Below the pieces are notes generated by a model. It saw only the letters and a program-made list of their open reading frames with translations, had not been told where the DNA came from and searched no databases. DNA of 60,847 bases, taken from NCBI RefSeq assembly GCF_014653785.1, contig NZ_BNAS01000002.1, forward strand, positions 347,926 through 408,772. Reading direction: 5' to 3'. Positions 41,375 to 49,502 of this stretch are shown here, piece after piece. Source of the DNA: Promicromonospora soli (lineage in GTDB: Bacteria > Actinomycetota > Actinomycetes > Actinomycetales > Cellulomonadaceae). A program made the translations under genes and the position numbers. Each line of letters opens with the position of its first letter. Position 1 is the stretch's first letter.

Positions 41375-42793
41375 TCAGACCTCGTCCGGGAGGCAGCCGA
41401 AGTCCTCGTCGAAGCCCAGGGCCGCGGTCGACAGGAGACCCGCGAGGCCGGAGCCCTCGGGAACGGGACGCGGGTCGTCGGTCACCACCCAGAGCCCGTC
41501 GACGACGTCGTACCCGGCCTGGGGGCCTTCCGCCACCAGGCGGCCGACGGCGGCGATCAGGCGCTCGACCTCTTCGCCCGCAGTGCCGACGCCGACCGAG
41601 GCGCGCACCGCCCCGGCGTCGAAACCGAGGCGGCCGAGCAGCGGGTGGGCGCAGAAGCGGCCGTCCCGCACGCCGATGCCGTGCTCGGCGGACAGGTAGG
41701 CGGCCACGAGGCCGGGGTCGTAGCCGGTCACGGTGAAGGTCACGACGCCAACGGGGTCGACGGCGTCGGCCCACACGCGCACGACCTCGACGCGGTCGAT
41801 CGCCTCGAGCCCCGACACGAGCCGACGGCGGAGCGCATTCTCGTGGGCCACGACGTCGGCCGGGTCGAGCGCCGCCAGCTCCTCGCACGCCGCCGCCAGC
41901 GCCACGGCGCCGATCACGTTCGGCGAGCCGGCCTCGTGCCGGGCGGGGCCCTCGTGCCAGTCGGTGCCGGCCACCCGCACGCGCCGCACCGCGCCGCCGC
42001 CGGCGAGGTAGGGCGTGCCGGCGTCGAGCCAGTCGCGGCGGCCCACCAGGGCGCCCGCGCCGAACGGAGCGTAGGTCTTGTGCCCGGAGAAGGCGAGGTA
42101 GTCCACGCCGGTCGACTCCAGCGAGATCCGGCGGTGCGGGACGAGCTGGGCGCCGTCGAGCAACACCCGCGCGCCGAACTCGTGGGCGATCGCGACGATC
42201 TCCCCGACCGGGAGCGACTCCCCGGTCACGTTGGAGGCGCCGGTGAGGGCGAGGAGGGCGAACGGCCGGCCCGCGGCGGCGTCGGCCAGCTCCTCGCGGA
42301 TCTGGGCGAGCGTCTCGGCCACGGTGGAGCCGCCGGTCAGCACGGTCGCGTCGGTGCCGCGCTGCCAGGGCAGCAGGTTCGCGTGGTGCTCGACGTCGAG
42401 CACGAGCACGCGGCCCGGCTCGCCGTCGGGCTGCGCGGGTACGCACCCGGCGAGCAGGTTCAGCGAGTCGGTGGTGTTCCGCGTGATGAGCGTGAGGTCG
42501 TCCTCGCGGGCGCCGACGAATGCGCCGATGGTGCGGCGGGCGGTCTCGTAGAGCGCCGTGCTCACCTGGGAGAGGTAGCCCGCGCCGCGGTGCACGCTGG
42601 CGTACAGGGGGAGCACCTGGGTGACGCGGTCGGCGACGGCCTGCAGGGCCGGGGCCGACGCCGCGACGTCGAGGTTCGCGTACGAGACCCGGGTGCCGTC
42701 CACGAGCGGGACGAGCGTCCCGCCGCCGACCACAGGGCGGAGCGGTGCGACGTCGGTCACCGCGGCGTCACGGGTGAGGGTGGTTGCAGACAT
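41375..42793 (-). CDS. Class V aminotransferase, cysteine-desulfurase-like
   Basis: A 472-residue PLP enzyme of fold type I. Features are ANLDVAASAPALQAV near residue 43, VLDVEHHANLLPW near 128, LLDGAQLVPHRRI near 212 and the PLP Lys in AFSGHKTYAPFGAGALVG near 240. ARHEAGSPNVIGAVAL follows. The last ~50 residues (DPRPVPEGSGLAGLL...) extend beyond the usual domain. The ATG at 42793 has GGAGG eight bases upstream. A SAM-IV riboswitch lies just upstream, so expression should fall when SAM is plentiful; the enzyme likely handles sulfur from cysteine, though this is inference. Confidence 0.88.
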   Translation of the reverse strand: MSATTLTRDAAVTDVAPLRPVVGGGTLVPLVDGTRVSYANLDVAASAPALQAVADRVTQVLPLYASVHRGAGYLSQVSTALYETARRTIGAFVGAREDDLTLITRNTTDSLNLLAGCVPAQPDGEPGRVLVLDVEHHANLLPWQRGTDATVLTGGSTVAETLAQIREELADAAAGRPFALLALTGASNVTGESLPVGEIVAIAHEFGARVLLDGAQLVPHRRISLESTGVDYLAFSGHKTYAPFGAGALVGRRDWLDAGTPYLAGGGAVRRVRVAGTDWHEGPARHEAGSPNVIGAVALAAACEELAALDPADVVAHENALRRRLVSGLEAIDRVEVVRVWADAVDPVGVVTFTVTGYDPGLVAAYLSAEHGIGVRDGRFCAHPLLGRLGFDAGAVRASVGVGTAGEEVERLIAAVGRLVAEGPQAGYDVVDGLWVVTDDPRPVPEGSGLAGLLSTAALGFDEDFGCLPDEV

Positions 42794-42858
42794 GGCGTCC
42801 TCCAGCAAAGTCCTGGGGGAGGTTCCCCCGCGCTTGCCGCGCGCGGGCTGCGCGCGGC

Positions 42859-42941
42859 CAGGTCGTCACCCGGGGCACCCCACCGCGGAGGGAGGGTTGC
42901 CGGCCAGCGAGCCGGGGCTTGGCGCTGGCGCTCATGACCTG
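42859..42941 (-). promoter_or_regulatory. SAM-IV riboswitch aptamer
   Basis: Read on the minus strand from 42941, P1 pairs CAGGTC with GACCTG. Between them are the conserved blocks GGTCATGAGCGCCAGC, AAGCCCCGGCTCGCTGG, CCGGCAACCCTCC and CGCGGTGGGGTGCCCCGGG, followed by GTGACGACC. This matches the actinobacterial SAM-IV class. Downstream, GCCGCGCGC pairs with GCGCGCGGC (expression platform), and GGGGG/CCCCC sits near the ribosome site of the class V aminotransferase gene. Confidence 0.92.
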
Positions 42942-42983
42942 ACGTCATCCTGTGGTGCGGCAAAAGCTCTGTCAACGCGTGTC

Positions 42984-43772
42984 TCAGATATTGGTCTCAC
43001 GATCCGGTCGTTGTGCGGGCGTCATGAGGCCATCGATGCGGGCGGCGTCCGCGCGGTACATGGCGGCATGCTCCCGCAGCTCGGCCGGGCCGCCGCTGTC
43101 GGCCCGGGCCGCGGACCAGGCGGCCAGGTCGCGCAGCTTGTCCACCATCGCGCCGAACACGTCCGTACGTGAGAACGACAGCCCGTACGCCCTGGTCAGG
43201 GTGTCGAGCCGTGCCATGGGATCCAGGCGCCCGACGCCGTACGACGCCCCCGCGAACGCGTCGCCCGACAGCGGCGCGATCCGGTAGGCGAGATACGCGA
43301 GGTCAAGGATCCGAGGGCCCGGCGAGGCGGTGTCGACGTCGATGAGGCCGACGAGCCGGCCGTCGCGGAACACCATGTTGTAGGGCGCCGCGTCGTTGTG
43401 GCAGATCACCTCGACGGGTTCGGTCGCCGGGAGACGCCATTCGGCGTCGGACAGGTCGAATCCGGCCGTGGCGTCGTGGAAGCGCCGCAGCAGGCGGCCG
43501 GCGTCGGCAAGGACGCGCTCCGACCAGAGCCACTCCGGGGCGGGCCAACCGGGCACGTCGCCGGGCAAGAACGAGACGACCTCCCGGCCCTGGCTGTCGA
43601 GGCCGAGCGGCTCGGGCACCTCCGTCATGCCGGCGGACCGGACATGGGCGAGAAGCCGCTGGATCGTGGGTGTCCATGGGCCCGCCTCGCGGTGCACGGT
43701 GTTGCCGACCCGCACGACGGCGGTGGTGTTTCCGCCGGTCAGCTCCTGCTCCACGTCCGCAGCCTCATCCAC
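42984..43772 (-). CDS. Aminoglycoside-phosphotransferase-like kinase
   Basis: A 262-residue APH-family kinase. The catalytic loop is ICHNDAAPYNMVF near residue 124 and the metal-binding motif is GLIDVDTASPGPRILDLAYL near 143-162. Members phosphorylate small alcohols; the substrate here is unknown and resistance cannot be assumed. It lies between the two SAM riboswitches but upstream of the SAM-IV aptamer, so it is not controlled by it. It is divergent from the rhodanese gene. Confidence 0.85.
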   Translation of the reverse strand: MDEAADVEQELTGGNTTAVVRVGNTVHREAGPWTPTIQRLLAHVRSAGMTEVPEPLGLDSQGREVVSFLPGDVPGWPAPEWLWSERVLADAGRLLRRFHDATAGFDLSDAEWRLPATEPVEVICHNDAAPYNMVFRDGRLVGLIDVDTASPGPRILDLAYLAYRIAPLSGDAFAGASYGVGRLDPMARLDTLTRAYGLSFSRTDVFGAMVDKLRDLAAWSAARADSGGPAELREHAAMYRADAARIDGLMTPAQRPDRETNI

Positions 43773-43847
43773 ACCGGGACCCTAACGTGCCCGGCCTGCG
43801 AGACAGCATCCCACCCACCGGACGGGGTGTCGTACGATCGCAAACGA

Positions 43848-43950
43848 CCATCCCGAGCGGCCGAGTGACGTGGCACGACGACGCCGCAGCAACCCAGCGT
43901 TCCCACCTTACGGTGAGAACGGACGAGGGTGCTACCGCCACGACCGATGG
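43848..43950 (+). promoter_or_regulatory. SAM-I (S-box) riboswitch
   Basis: P1 pairs CCATC (43848-43852) with GATGG (43946-43950). Between them are S-box blocks: GAGCGGCCGAGTGAC, GTGGCACGACGACGCC, GCAGCAACCC, a P3/P4 region with CCCACCTTACGGTGAGAA, and GGGTGCTACCGCC. The 3' strand of P1 runs directly into the ribosome binding site (GATGGAGG) of the rhodanese gene. SAM binding should therefore close P1 and hide the site, giving translational repression of rhodanese-metZ. Confidence 0.9.
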
Positions 43951-43958
43951 AGGAACAC

Positions 43959-44408
43959 ATGAGCGTCCCCGCGCACATCGAAGCCCGCCCCGCCGACGGC
44001 TACGCCGGCGACATCACGCCCCAGCAGGCCTGGGACCTGCTCGCCGCTGACCCGGCCGCCACCCTCGTGGACGTCCGGACCGAGGGCGAGTGGCGCGCGA
44101 TCGGCGTCCCCGACACGACGTCGCTCGAGAAGGAGCCCGTATTCAGCGAGTGGGTGCAGGCCGGCGGCCGCCCCAACACGCAGTTCCTGGAGGAGCTCAA
44201 GGCGGCCGGTGTCACCGGCGGCCCCGTCGTGTTCCTGTGCCGTTCGGGCCAGCGCTCGATCGGCGCGGCGCGCCTCGCCACGGCGGCGGGAATCGCGCCG
44301 TCGTACAACGTGCTTGAGGGCTTCGAGGGCGCGCCCGGCGCCGACGGCGTCCGCGACCAGAAGGGCTGGAAGGTCGCCGGGCTGCCCTGGACGGAGGACG
44401 CCAAGTGA
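43959..44408 (+). CDS. Rhodanese-like sulfurtransferase
   Basis: A 149-residue single-domain rhodanese. The active-site loop is FLCRSGQRSIGAA with Cys near residue 95. It starts at ATG 43959 after GGAGG in the SAM-I leader. The longer frame includes riboswitch sequence and is rejected. It overlaps metZ by four bases (GTGA), so it probably supplies or carries sulfane sulfur for the neighbouring sulfhydrylation step. Confidence 0.92.
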   Translation: MSVPAHIEARPADGYAGDITPQQAWDLLAADPAATLVDVRTEGEWRAIGVPDTTSLEKEPVFSEWVQAGGRPNTQFLEELKAAGVTGGPVVFLCRSGQRSIGAARLATAAGIAPSYNVLEGFEGAPGADGVRDQKGWKVAGLPWTEDAK

Positions 44409-45670
44409 CCGTCACCGGCGCGTTCCCGCCCGATGCCAACCCAGGCGGATCAGGTCGCAAGCCGCTCCCCCGCAGCGTCCGGCCCGCGACGCTCGCCTTG
44501 CGCGGCGGCCACCAGCGTACGGAGTTCCAGGAGACGAGCGAGGCGCTGTTCCTCACCCAGGGCTACGTCTACGACACGGCGGCCGAGGCAGAGGCCGCGT
44601 TCTCGGGCGACGTCGACCGGTTCGTCTACTCGCGCTACGGCAACCCGACGGTGCACACCTTCGAGGAGCGGCTGCGCCTGCTGGAGGGAGCCGAGGCCTG
44701 CTACGCGACCGCGACCGGGATGTCGGCGATCTTCACCGCGCTGGCCGCGCTCGTGAAGTCGGGGTCACGGATCGTGGCAGCCAGGGCCCTCTTCGGGTCC
44801 AGCGTCGTGATCTTCGAGGAGATCTTCAAGAAGTGGGGAGTGCGCACCGACTACGTGGACGGGCACGTGCTGTCCCAGTGGGAGGAAGCGCTCTCGACGC
44901 CGGCCGACGTGGTGTTCTTCGAGACACCGTCGAACCCGATGCAGGACATCGTGGACGTGCGCGGCGTCGTGGACCTCGCGCACGCCGCCGGGGCGACGGT
45001 GGTGCTCGACAACGTGTTCGCCACCCCGCTGCTCCAGAAGCCGCTGGAGCTGGGCGCGGACGTCGTCGTCTACTCGGCGACCAAGCACATCGACGGGCAG
45101 GGGCGCGTGCTGGGCGGCGCGATCCTCGGTACCGCCGAGTACGTGACCGGACCCGTGCAGACGTTCATCCGCAACACCGGGCCGTCGCTGTCGCCGTTCA
45201 ACGCGTGGACCCTGATCAAGGGGCTGGAGACGCTGCCGGTGCGCCTCGCGGCACAGGGCGCCAACGCGCTCGCCGTGGCGAACGCCCTGGAGGCGCTCCC
45301 CGCGGTGGGCGCCGTGCGGTATCCGTTCCTCGACTCCCACCCGCAGGTCGACCTGGCAAAGGCCCAGATGAGCGGCGGCGGCACCATCGTGACCTTCGAC
45401 CTGGCGGTCCCCGAGGGGGCCGACACAGAGACTGCGAAGAAGCAGACGTTCGCGTTCCTCGACGCCCTGCAGGTGATCGACATCTCGAACAACCTCGGCG
45501 ACGCGAAGTCCCTCATCACGCACCCCGCGACGACGACGCACCGCAAGCTCGGTGCCGCCGGCCGGACCGCCGTCGGCATCACGGAGACGACGGTCCGCCT
45601 CTCGGTGGGCCTCGAGGACACCCGGGACATCATCGAGGACGTCGAACAGGCCCTCGCCTCCACGCAGTAG
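44405..45670 (+). CDS. metZ: O-succinylhomoserine sulfhydrylase
   Basis: A 421-residue PLP enzyme of the Cys/Met metabolism family. Key segments are YSRYGNPTVHTFEERL near residue 77, ATATGMSAIFTALAAL near 100, and the PLP Lys in VVYSATKHIDGQGRVLGG near 222. It makes homocysteine from an activated homoserine and sulfide. MetZ is favoured over MetY by length and by coupling to a rhodanese gene. Expression should be governed by the upstream SAM-I riboswitch. Three bases separate it from the convergent GH3 gene. Confidence 0.92.
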   Translation: MTVTGAFPPDANPGGSGRKPLPRSVRPATLALRGGHQRTEFQETSEALFLTQGYVYDTAAEAEAAFSGDVDRFVYSRYGNPTVHTFEERLRLLEGAEACYATATGMSAIFTALAALVKSGSRIVAARALFGSSVVIFEEIFKKWGVRTDYVDGHVLSQWEEALSTPADVVFFETPSNPMQDIVDVRGVVDLAHAAGATVVLDNVFATPLLQKPLELGADVVVYSATKHIDGQGRVLGGAILGTAEYVTGPVQTFIRNTGPSLSPFNAWTLIKGLETLPVRLAAQGANALAVANALEALPAVGAVRYPFLDSHPQVDLAKAQMSGGGTIVTFDLAVPEGADTETAKKQTFAFLDALQVIDISNNLGDAKSLITHPATTTHRKLGAAGRTAVGITETTVRLSVGLEDTRDIIEDVEQALASTQ

Positions 45671-45673
45671 AGC

Positions 45674-48169
45674 TCACTCCAGGCCCGACCTCGCGTCGAC
45701 CAGCAGGCGGTGCGCCAGACCCTTGCGCCCCTCCAGCAGCGCGACGTCCGACGTCGCTATCGCCTCCGACGCCGCCGGCGGCACGCCGTTCACCGGGTCG
45801 AGCACCGCGTCCTGCAGCTGGGTGCGGTGCTCGTCGAGGTGCGGCGTGCGGCCGCCCGTCGTCAGGCCCCACCCGAACGGGAACAGCGGGTCGTAGTCCT
45901 GGTCGCCGACGTTCACGACCGGGTCGTCCGCGGACCGCGGCCACGAGACCGGCAGCCGGCCCGTGAACCGCCGCTCGCCGAACAGCACGTCCGCGACGCC
46001 GGCGCCCTCGGTGCCCGGGAGCCACGACGCGACGAGCGCGTCGATCGACCCGAGCTGCTCGGTGAGCACCTGGGGTCGCCCGGAAACGACCAGGACAACG
46101 CAGGTCTCGATCTCGGCGCAGACCTTCTCCACGACCTCGACGTCGCCGGGCTGCAGCGACATCGACTTCTCCTCGCGGGAGACCCCGCCGTCGGCCGGGT
46201 CCCAGGCCCATTCGGGCCCGCCGACGTCGCCGAATCCCTCGGCGTACGGGGTCTCGCCCACGACGACGACGCCGACGTCGGCCCCGCCGGTCGGCGCGGA
46301 GGCGTCCTCGCTGAACGTGACGTCGTCGGCTGCCGCCCGGATGCCCTCGAGGATCGTGGTGCCCTCGGTGACCTCGCCCGAGAAGCCCTGCCAGGTGCCT
46401 GTCCAGCCGCCGGCCTGGTTGCCCAGGTCGTCGGCGTTGCGGCCCGCGACGTACACGCTCTCGCCCGAGTCCAGCGGCAGCGCGCCGCCGTCGTTCTTCA
46501 GCAGCACCTGCGACTTGGCGACGGCCTTGCGGGCGATCGCCCGGTGCTCGGCGGAGCCGATCTGATCGGCGTGCGACCGGTCGGCGAACGGCTCCTCGAA
46601 CAGCCCCAGCTCGAACTTGGCTGCGAGGATCCGCGACACGGCGTCGTTGATGCGCTTCTCGGAGACCTCGCCGTCCTGCACCGCCGCGACCAGCCTCGTG
46701 TGGAACCGCTCGAACTGCGACGGCTCCATGAACATGTCGATGCCCGCGTTCACGCCGGTCCCGATCTGCTCGGTGGTGGGCGAGTCCCCGGCGAACGGCG
46801 GGATCTGGTGGATGCCCTGCCAGTCGCTGATCACGAAGCCGTCGAACCCCTGGTCGTCCTTGAGCCAGCCCGTCAGCAGCGCCTTGTTGGCGTGCATCTT
46901 CACGGGGTTGCCGAGGCCGTCGTCGGTCCAGTCGATGCTGGAGAAGCTCGGCATGACCGAGCCGACGCCGGCCGCGACCGCGGCCATGTAGGGCGGTAGG
47001 TCCACGGCCTCGACGTGGTCGCGGCTCTGCTCTGTGATGCCCTGGTCGATCGTGTACTCGCCCTCACCCGTGCCGTAGGCGGTGTCGCCGTCGGCCACGA
47101 AGTGCTTGGCCGTCGCCAGGACGGACCTGCTGCTGTCCAGGCGCTTGCCCTGGAACCCGAGGACGGCGGACGTGCCGAGCACGGTTGCCAGCGCGGGGTG
47201 CTCGCCGAAGGACTCGTAGGTGCGGCCCCAGCGGTCGTCGCGCACCACGCACACGCAGGGGGCGAACGTCCACGGGATGCCGGTAGCCCGCGTCTCGGTG
47301 GCGACCATGCGCTCCGCCCTGGCCACGAGCAGCGGGTCACGCGTCGCCCCGAGGCCGATGTTGTGCGGCAGGATCGTGGCGCCGTCCAGGTTGCCGTGCC
47401 CGTGCACGGAGTCGACGCCGTAGATCAGCGGGATCTGCAGCCGGGTCGCGAGCGCCTGCGTCTGGAAGCCGTCGATCGCGTCGGCCCAGCCCCCGGGCGT
47501 GTTCTCGGCGGGCGTGGAGCCGCCGCCGCTGAGGACGGAGCCGAGCCCGAGCTCGGTGATGACCGCCGGGTCGCCGGTGACGCTGCCGCGCTCCGCCTGG
47601 GTCATCTGCCCGACCTTCTCCGCGAGCGTCATGCGGCTCACGAGGTCGGCGACTCGCTTGTCGGTGGACAGGCGCGCATCGAGGTACGGCAGGTCGTGCG
47701 CCCGCACGACGACGGTGGGCTTGCCGGAGACCTGGGCGTCTCGCGACTCCAGACTCAGGGGGACGGTCTCTGCCGTCTCGCCGGCGTCCGACTCCCGGGT
47801 CGGGATCTTGAGGGAGCGCTCGGCTCCGGACGGTGTTCCCGCCGCGAACGCGAGCGTGCCGGAGGATGCCGCGTAGTCCGCGTCGGCCGTGGCCGTGCCG
47901 GAACCCGTCCTCCAGTCGACCTTGACGGGCTCGGCGAGCGCGGTGTCGTCAGCCGTCTGGACGGTGAGGGTGACGGTTGCTGTGTCGCCGTCGTCCACGA
48001 AGACGACGGGACCTGCGCTGACGACGATCTCGGCGGCGGCCGCGGCGGCGGCTGTGGGCACAGTGGCTGTGGGCGCGAGCAGAGCGGGCGCGGCGAGTGC
48101 TGCCGCGGCGACGAGTGCAGGGATCCTGCGGGCACGGGGGTGCTGCGCAGCGCCTGAGGTGGCGGACAT
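45674..48169 (-). CDS. Secreted GH3 glycoside hydrolase with Calx-beta domain
   Basis: An 831-residue secreted enzyme. A Sec signal (ALVAAAALAAPALLAPTATV) is followed by a Calx-beta-like module (residues about 45-155). The GH3 (alpha/beta)8 domain then begins with LVSRMTLAEKVGQMTQ. The nucleophile Asp lies in GFVISDWQGI near residue 455; the KHFVADG motif near 355 binds substrate. The GH3 C-terminal sandwich domain completes it (ALPLDSGESVYVAGR onward). It likely hydrolyses beta-glucosides or related oligosaccharides outside the cell. Exact specificity cannot be told. Confidence 0.92.
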   Translation of the reverse strand: MSATSGAAQHPRARRIPALVAAAALAAPALLAPTATVPTAAAAAAAEIVVSAGPVVFVDDGDTATVTLTVQTADDTALAEPVKVDWRTGSGTATADADYAASSGTLAFAAGTPSGAERSLKIPTRESDAGETAETVPLSLESRDAQVSGKPTVVVRAHDLPYLDARLSTDKRVADLVSRMTLAEKVGQMTQAERGSVTGDPAVITELGLGSVLSGGGSTPAENTPGGWADAIDGFQTQALATRLQIPLIYGVDSVHGHGNLDGATILPHNIGLGATRDPLLVARAERMVATETRATGIPWTFAPCVCVVRDDRWGRTYESFGEHPALATVLGTSAVLGFQGKRLDSSRSVLATAKHFVADGDTAYGTGEGEYTIDQGITEQSRDHVEAVDLPPYMAAVAAGVGSVMPSFSSIDWTDDGLGNPVKMHANKALLTGWLKDDQGFDGFVISDWQGIHQIPPFAGDSPTTEQIGTGVNAGIDMFMEPSQFERFHTRLVAAVQDGEVSEKRINDAVSRILAAKFELGLFEEPFADRSHADQIGSAEHRAIARKAVAKSQVLLKNDGGALPLDSGESVYVAGRNADDLGNQAGGWTGTWQGFSGEVTEGTTILEGIRAAADDVTFSEDASAPTGGADVGVVVVGETPYAEGFGDVGGPEWAWDPADGGVSREEKSMSLQPGDVEVVEKVCAEIETCVVLVVSGRPQVLTEQLGSIDALVASWLPGTEGAGVADVLFGERRFTGRLPVSWPRSADDPVVNVGDQDYDPLFPFGWGLTTGGRTPHLDEHRTQLQDAVLDPVNGVPPAASEAIATSDVALLEGRKGLAHRLLVDARSGLE

Positions 48170-48266
48170 CCGGGCGTCCTCTCTCGTCGTCGGGAGGTGA
48201 TTTACCGATCACACACCGGAGTTAGCCCGGGCACAACCCGTGGTGACCACTGGCTAGGGTGATCAT

Positions 48267-49094
48267 GTGGACCTCATCGCCCCCTTTGCGAGGATGCTGC
48301 GAGCTGACAACCCGGGCCCGATGACGCTCGACGGAACCCGGTCGTACGTGCTGCGCGCCCCCGGTTCGCCGAACTGCGTGGTGGTGGATCCAGGGCCCGA
48401 GCTGGAACCGCACCTGGCCGCGCTGGCCTGGGCGGGTCCGGTGGACCTCGTGCTCGTGACCCACCGGCACGGTGACCACACCGGCGGGCTGGCGCGGTTC
48501 CGGGAGCTGACGGGAGCCCCGTCGCGGGGCGCGCTGCCGGAGTTCTGCGTTGGCGGCGTGATCGGCGCGGGCGGCGCGATCGGCGCCGGCCCCGGCGTCG
48601 GGCCGCTGGTCGACGGCGAGGTCCTGGACGTCGCGGGCCTCCGCATCGAGGTGCTGGCCACGCCGGGGCACACCGCGGACTCGGTGTGCTTCGCGGTGTC
48701 GGACGGCTTGTCGTCCGCGGTCCTCACCGGCGACACCGTGCTCGGTCGCGGGACCACCGTGCTGGCGGAGCCGGACGGCTCGCTGCGCGACTACCTGGGC
48801 TCGCTGGACCGGCTCGCATCGCTGGACGTGCAGGGACTGCCCGGGCACGGGCCTGTCATCCCCGACCTCGGCGCCGTGGCGCGCGCGTACCGCGAGCACC
48901 GCCTCGAGCGGCTCGACCAGGTGCGCTCTGCGCTCGCAAACCTCGGGGCGGAGCTGCCCGACGCCGGAGTCCCGCTCCCTGGCTCACTCCTGGACGCGGT
49001 GACCGGCACGGTGTACACCGACGTCGACCCGTCCGTGCTGGTCGCGGCGCGCTCGTCGGTGCGGGCGCAGCTGGAGTACCTGCGGTACGAGTAG
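48267..49094 (+). CDS. MBL-fold metallo-hydrolase
   Basis: A 275-residue metallo-beta-lactamase-fold hydrolase, GTG start. Metal motifs are THRHGDHTGG near residue 70, ATPGHTADSVCF near 132 and LTGDTVLGRG near 154. The C-terminal GLPGHGPVIPDLGAVARAYREHR matches the LACTB2-like subgroup, which acts on RNA or thioesters in relatives. A ~40-residue Gly/Ala insertion follows the first motif. Divergent from the GH3 gene. Confidence 0.9.
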   Translation: MDLIAPFARMLRADNPGPMTLDGTRSYVLRAPGSPNCVVVDPGPELEPHLAALAWAGPVDLVLVTHRHGDHTGGLARFRELTGAPSRGALPEFCVGGVIGAGGAIGAGPGVGPLVDGEVLDVAGLRIEVLATPGHTADSVCFAVSDGLSSAVLTGDTVLGRGTTVLAEPDGSLRDYLGSLDRLASLDVQGLPGHGPVIPDLGAVARAYREHRLERLDQVRSALANLGAELPDAGVPLPGSLLDAVTGTVYTDVDPSVLVAARSSVRAQLEYLRYE

Positions 49095-49205
49095 TCAGCC
49101 ATGCCGGGCTCCGAGCGAGAGCGCGCCATGCGTGGCAGGATGAATTTTCGGCCGATCAACTCGTTGGCCTTCATTTCAGCCAGCTACCTGGGCCGGGGAA
49201 CCGTC

Positions 49206-49496
49206 ATGACCGAAGAACGCATAGCGGCTCTCTGGGAGAGGTTCCGTGGCACCACGACACGGAGAGTGCAGACTCTCGAGGCCTGGTACGCCGGCGAGCT
49301 CGACCACCAAGCCGCGCTCACCGACGCCCACAAGCTCGCCGGAGTTTTCGGCACCTACGGACGCCCGGACGGCTCCCTGGCCGCGGCCCAGCTCGAACAG
49401 ATGCTCAGATCACACCTCGAGGACGCACAGGGCGACCCTCGAGGCGACCCGAACGTCCCCCAGCTGCTGGACAGGATTCGCGCCTGCCTCGCATGA
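49206..49496 (+). CDS. Hpt-domain phosphotransfer protein
   Basis: A 96-residue helical protein. DAHKLAGVFGTYGRPDGSLA carries the phosphorylatable His42 in the Hpt context (AHxLxG). Start MTEERIAALWERF follows a short gap; the frame upstream is non-coding. It ends six bases before the convergent response-regulator/GGDEF gene, so the two may be partners in one phosphorelay feeding c-di-GMP synthesis. Confidence 0.82.
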   Translation: MTEERIAALWERFRGTTTRRVQTLEAWYAGELDHQAALTDAHKLAGVFGTYGRPDGSLAAAQLEQMLRSHLEDAQGDPRGDPNVPQLLDRIRACLA

Positions 49497-49502
49497 CGGT
49501 CC

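Noticed and set aside
42984-43772. Methylthioribose kinase as the identity of the APH-like gene between the SAM riboswitches
   Set aside because: Methylthioribose kinases are about 400 residues and would be expected downstream of a SAM aptamer. This protein is 262 residues and lies upstream of the SAM-IV aptamer.
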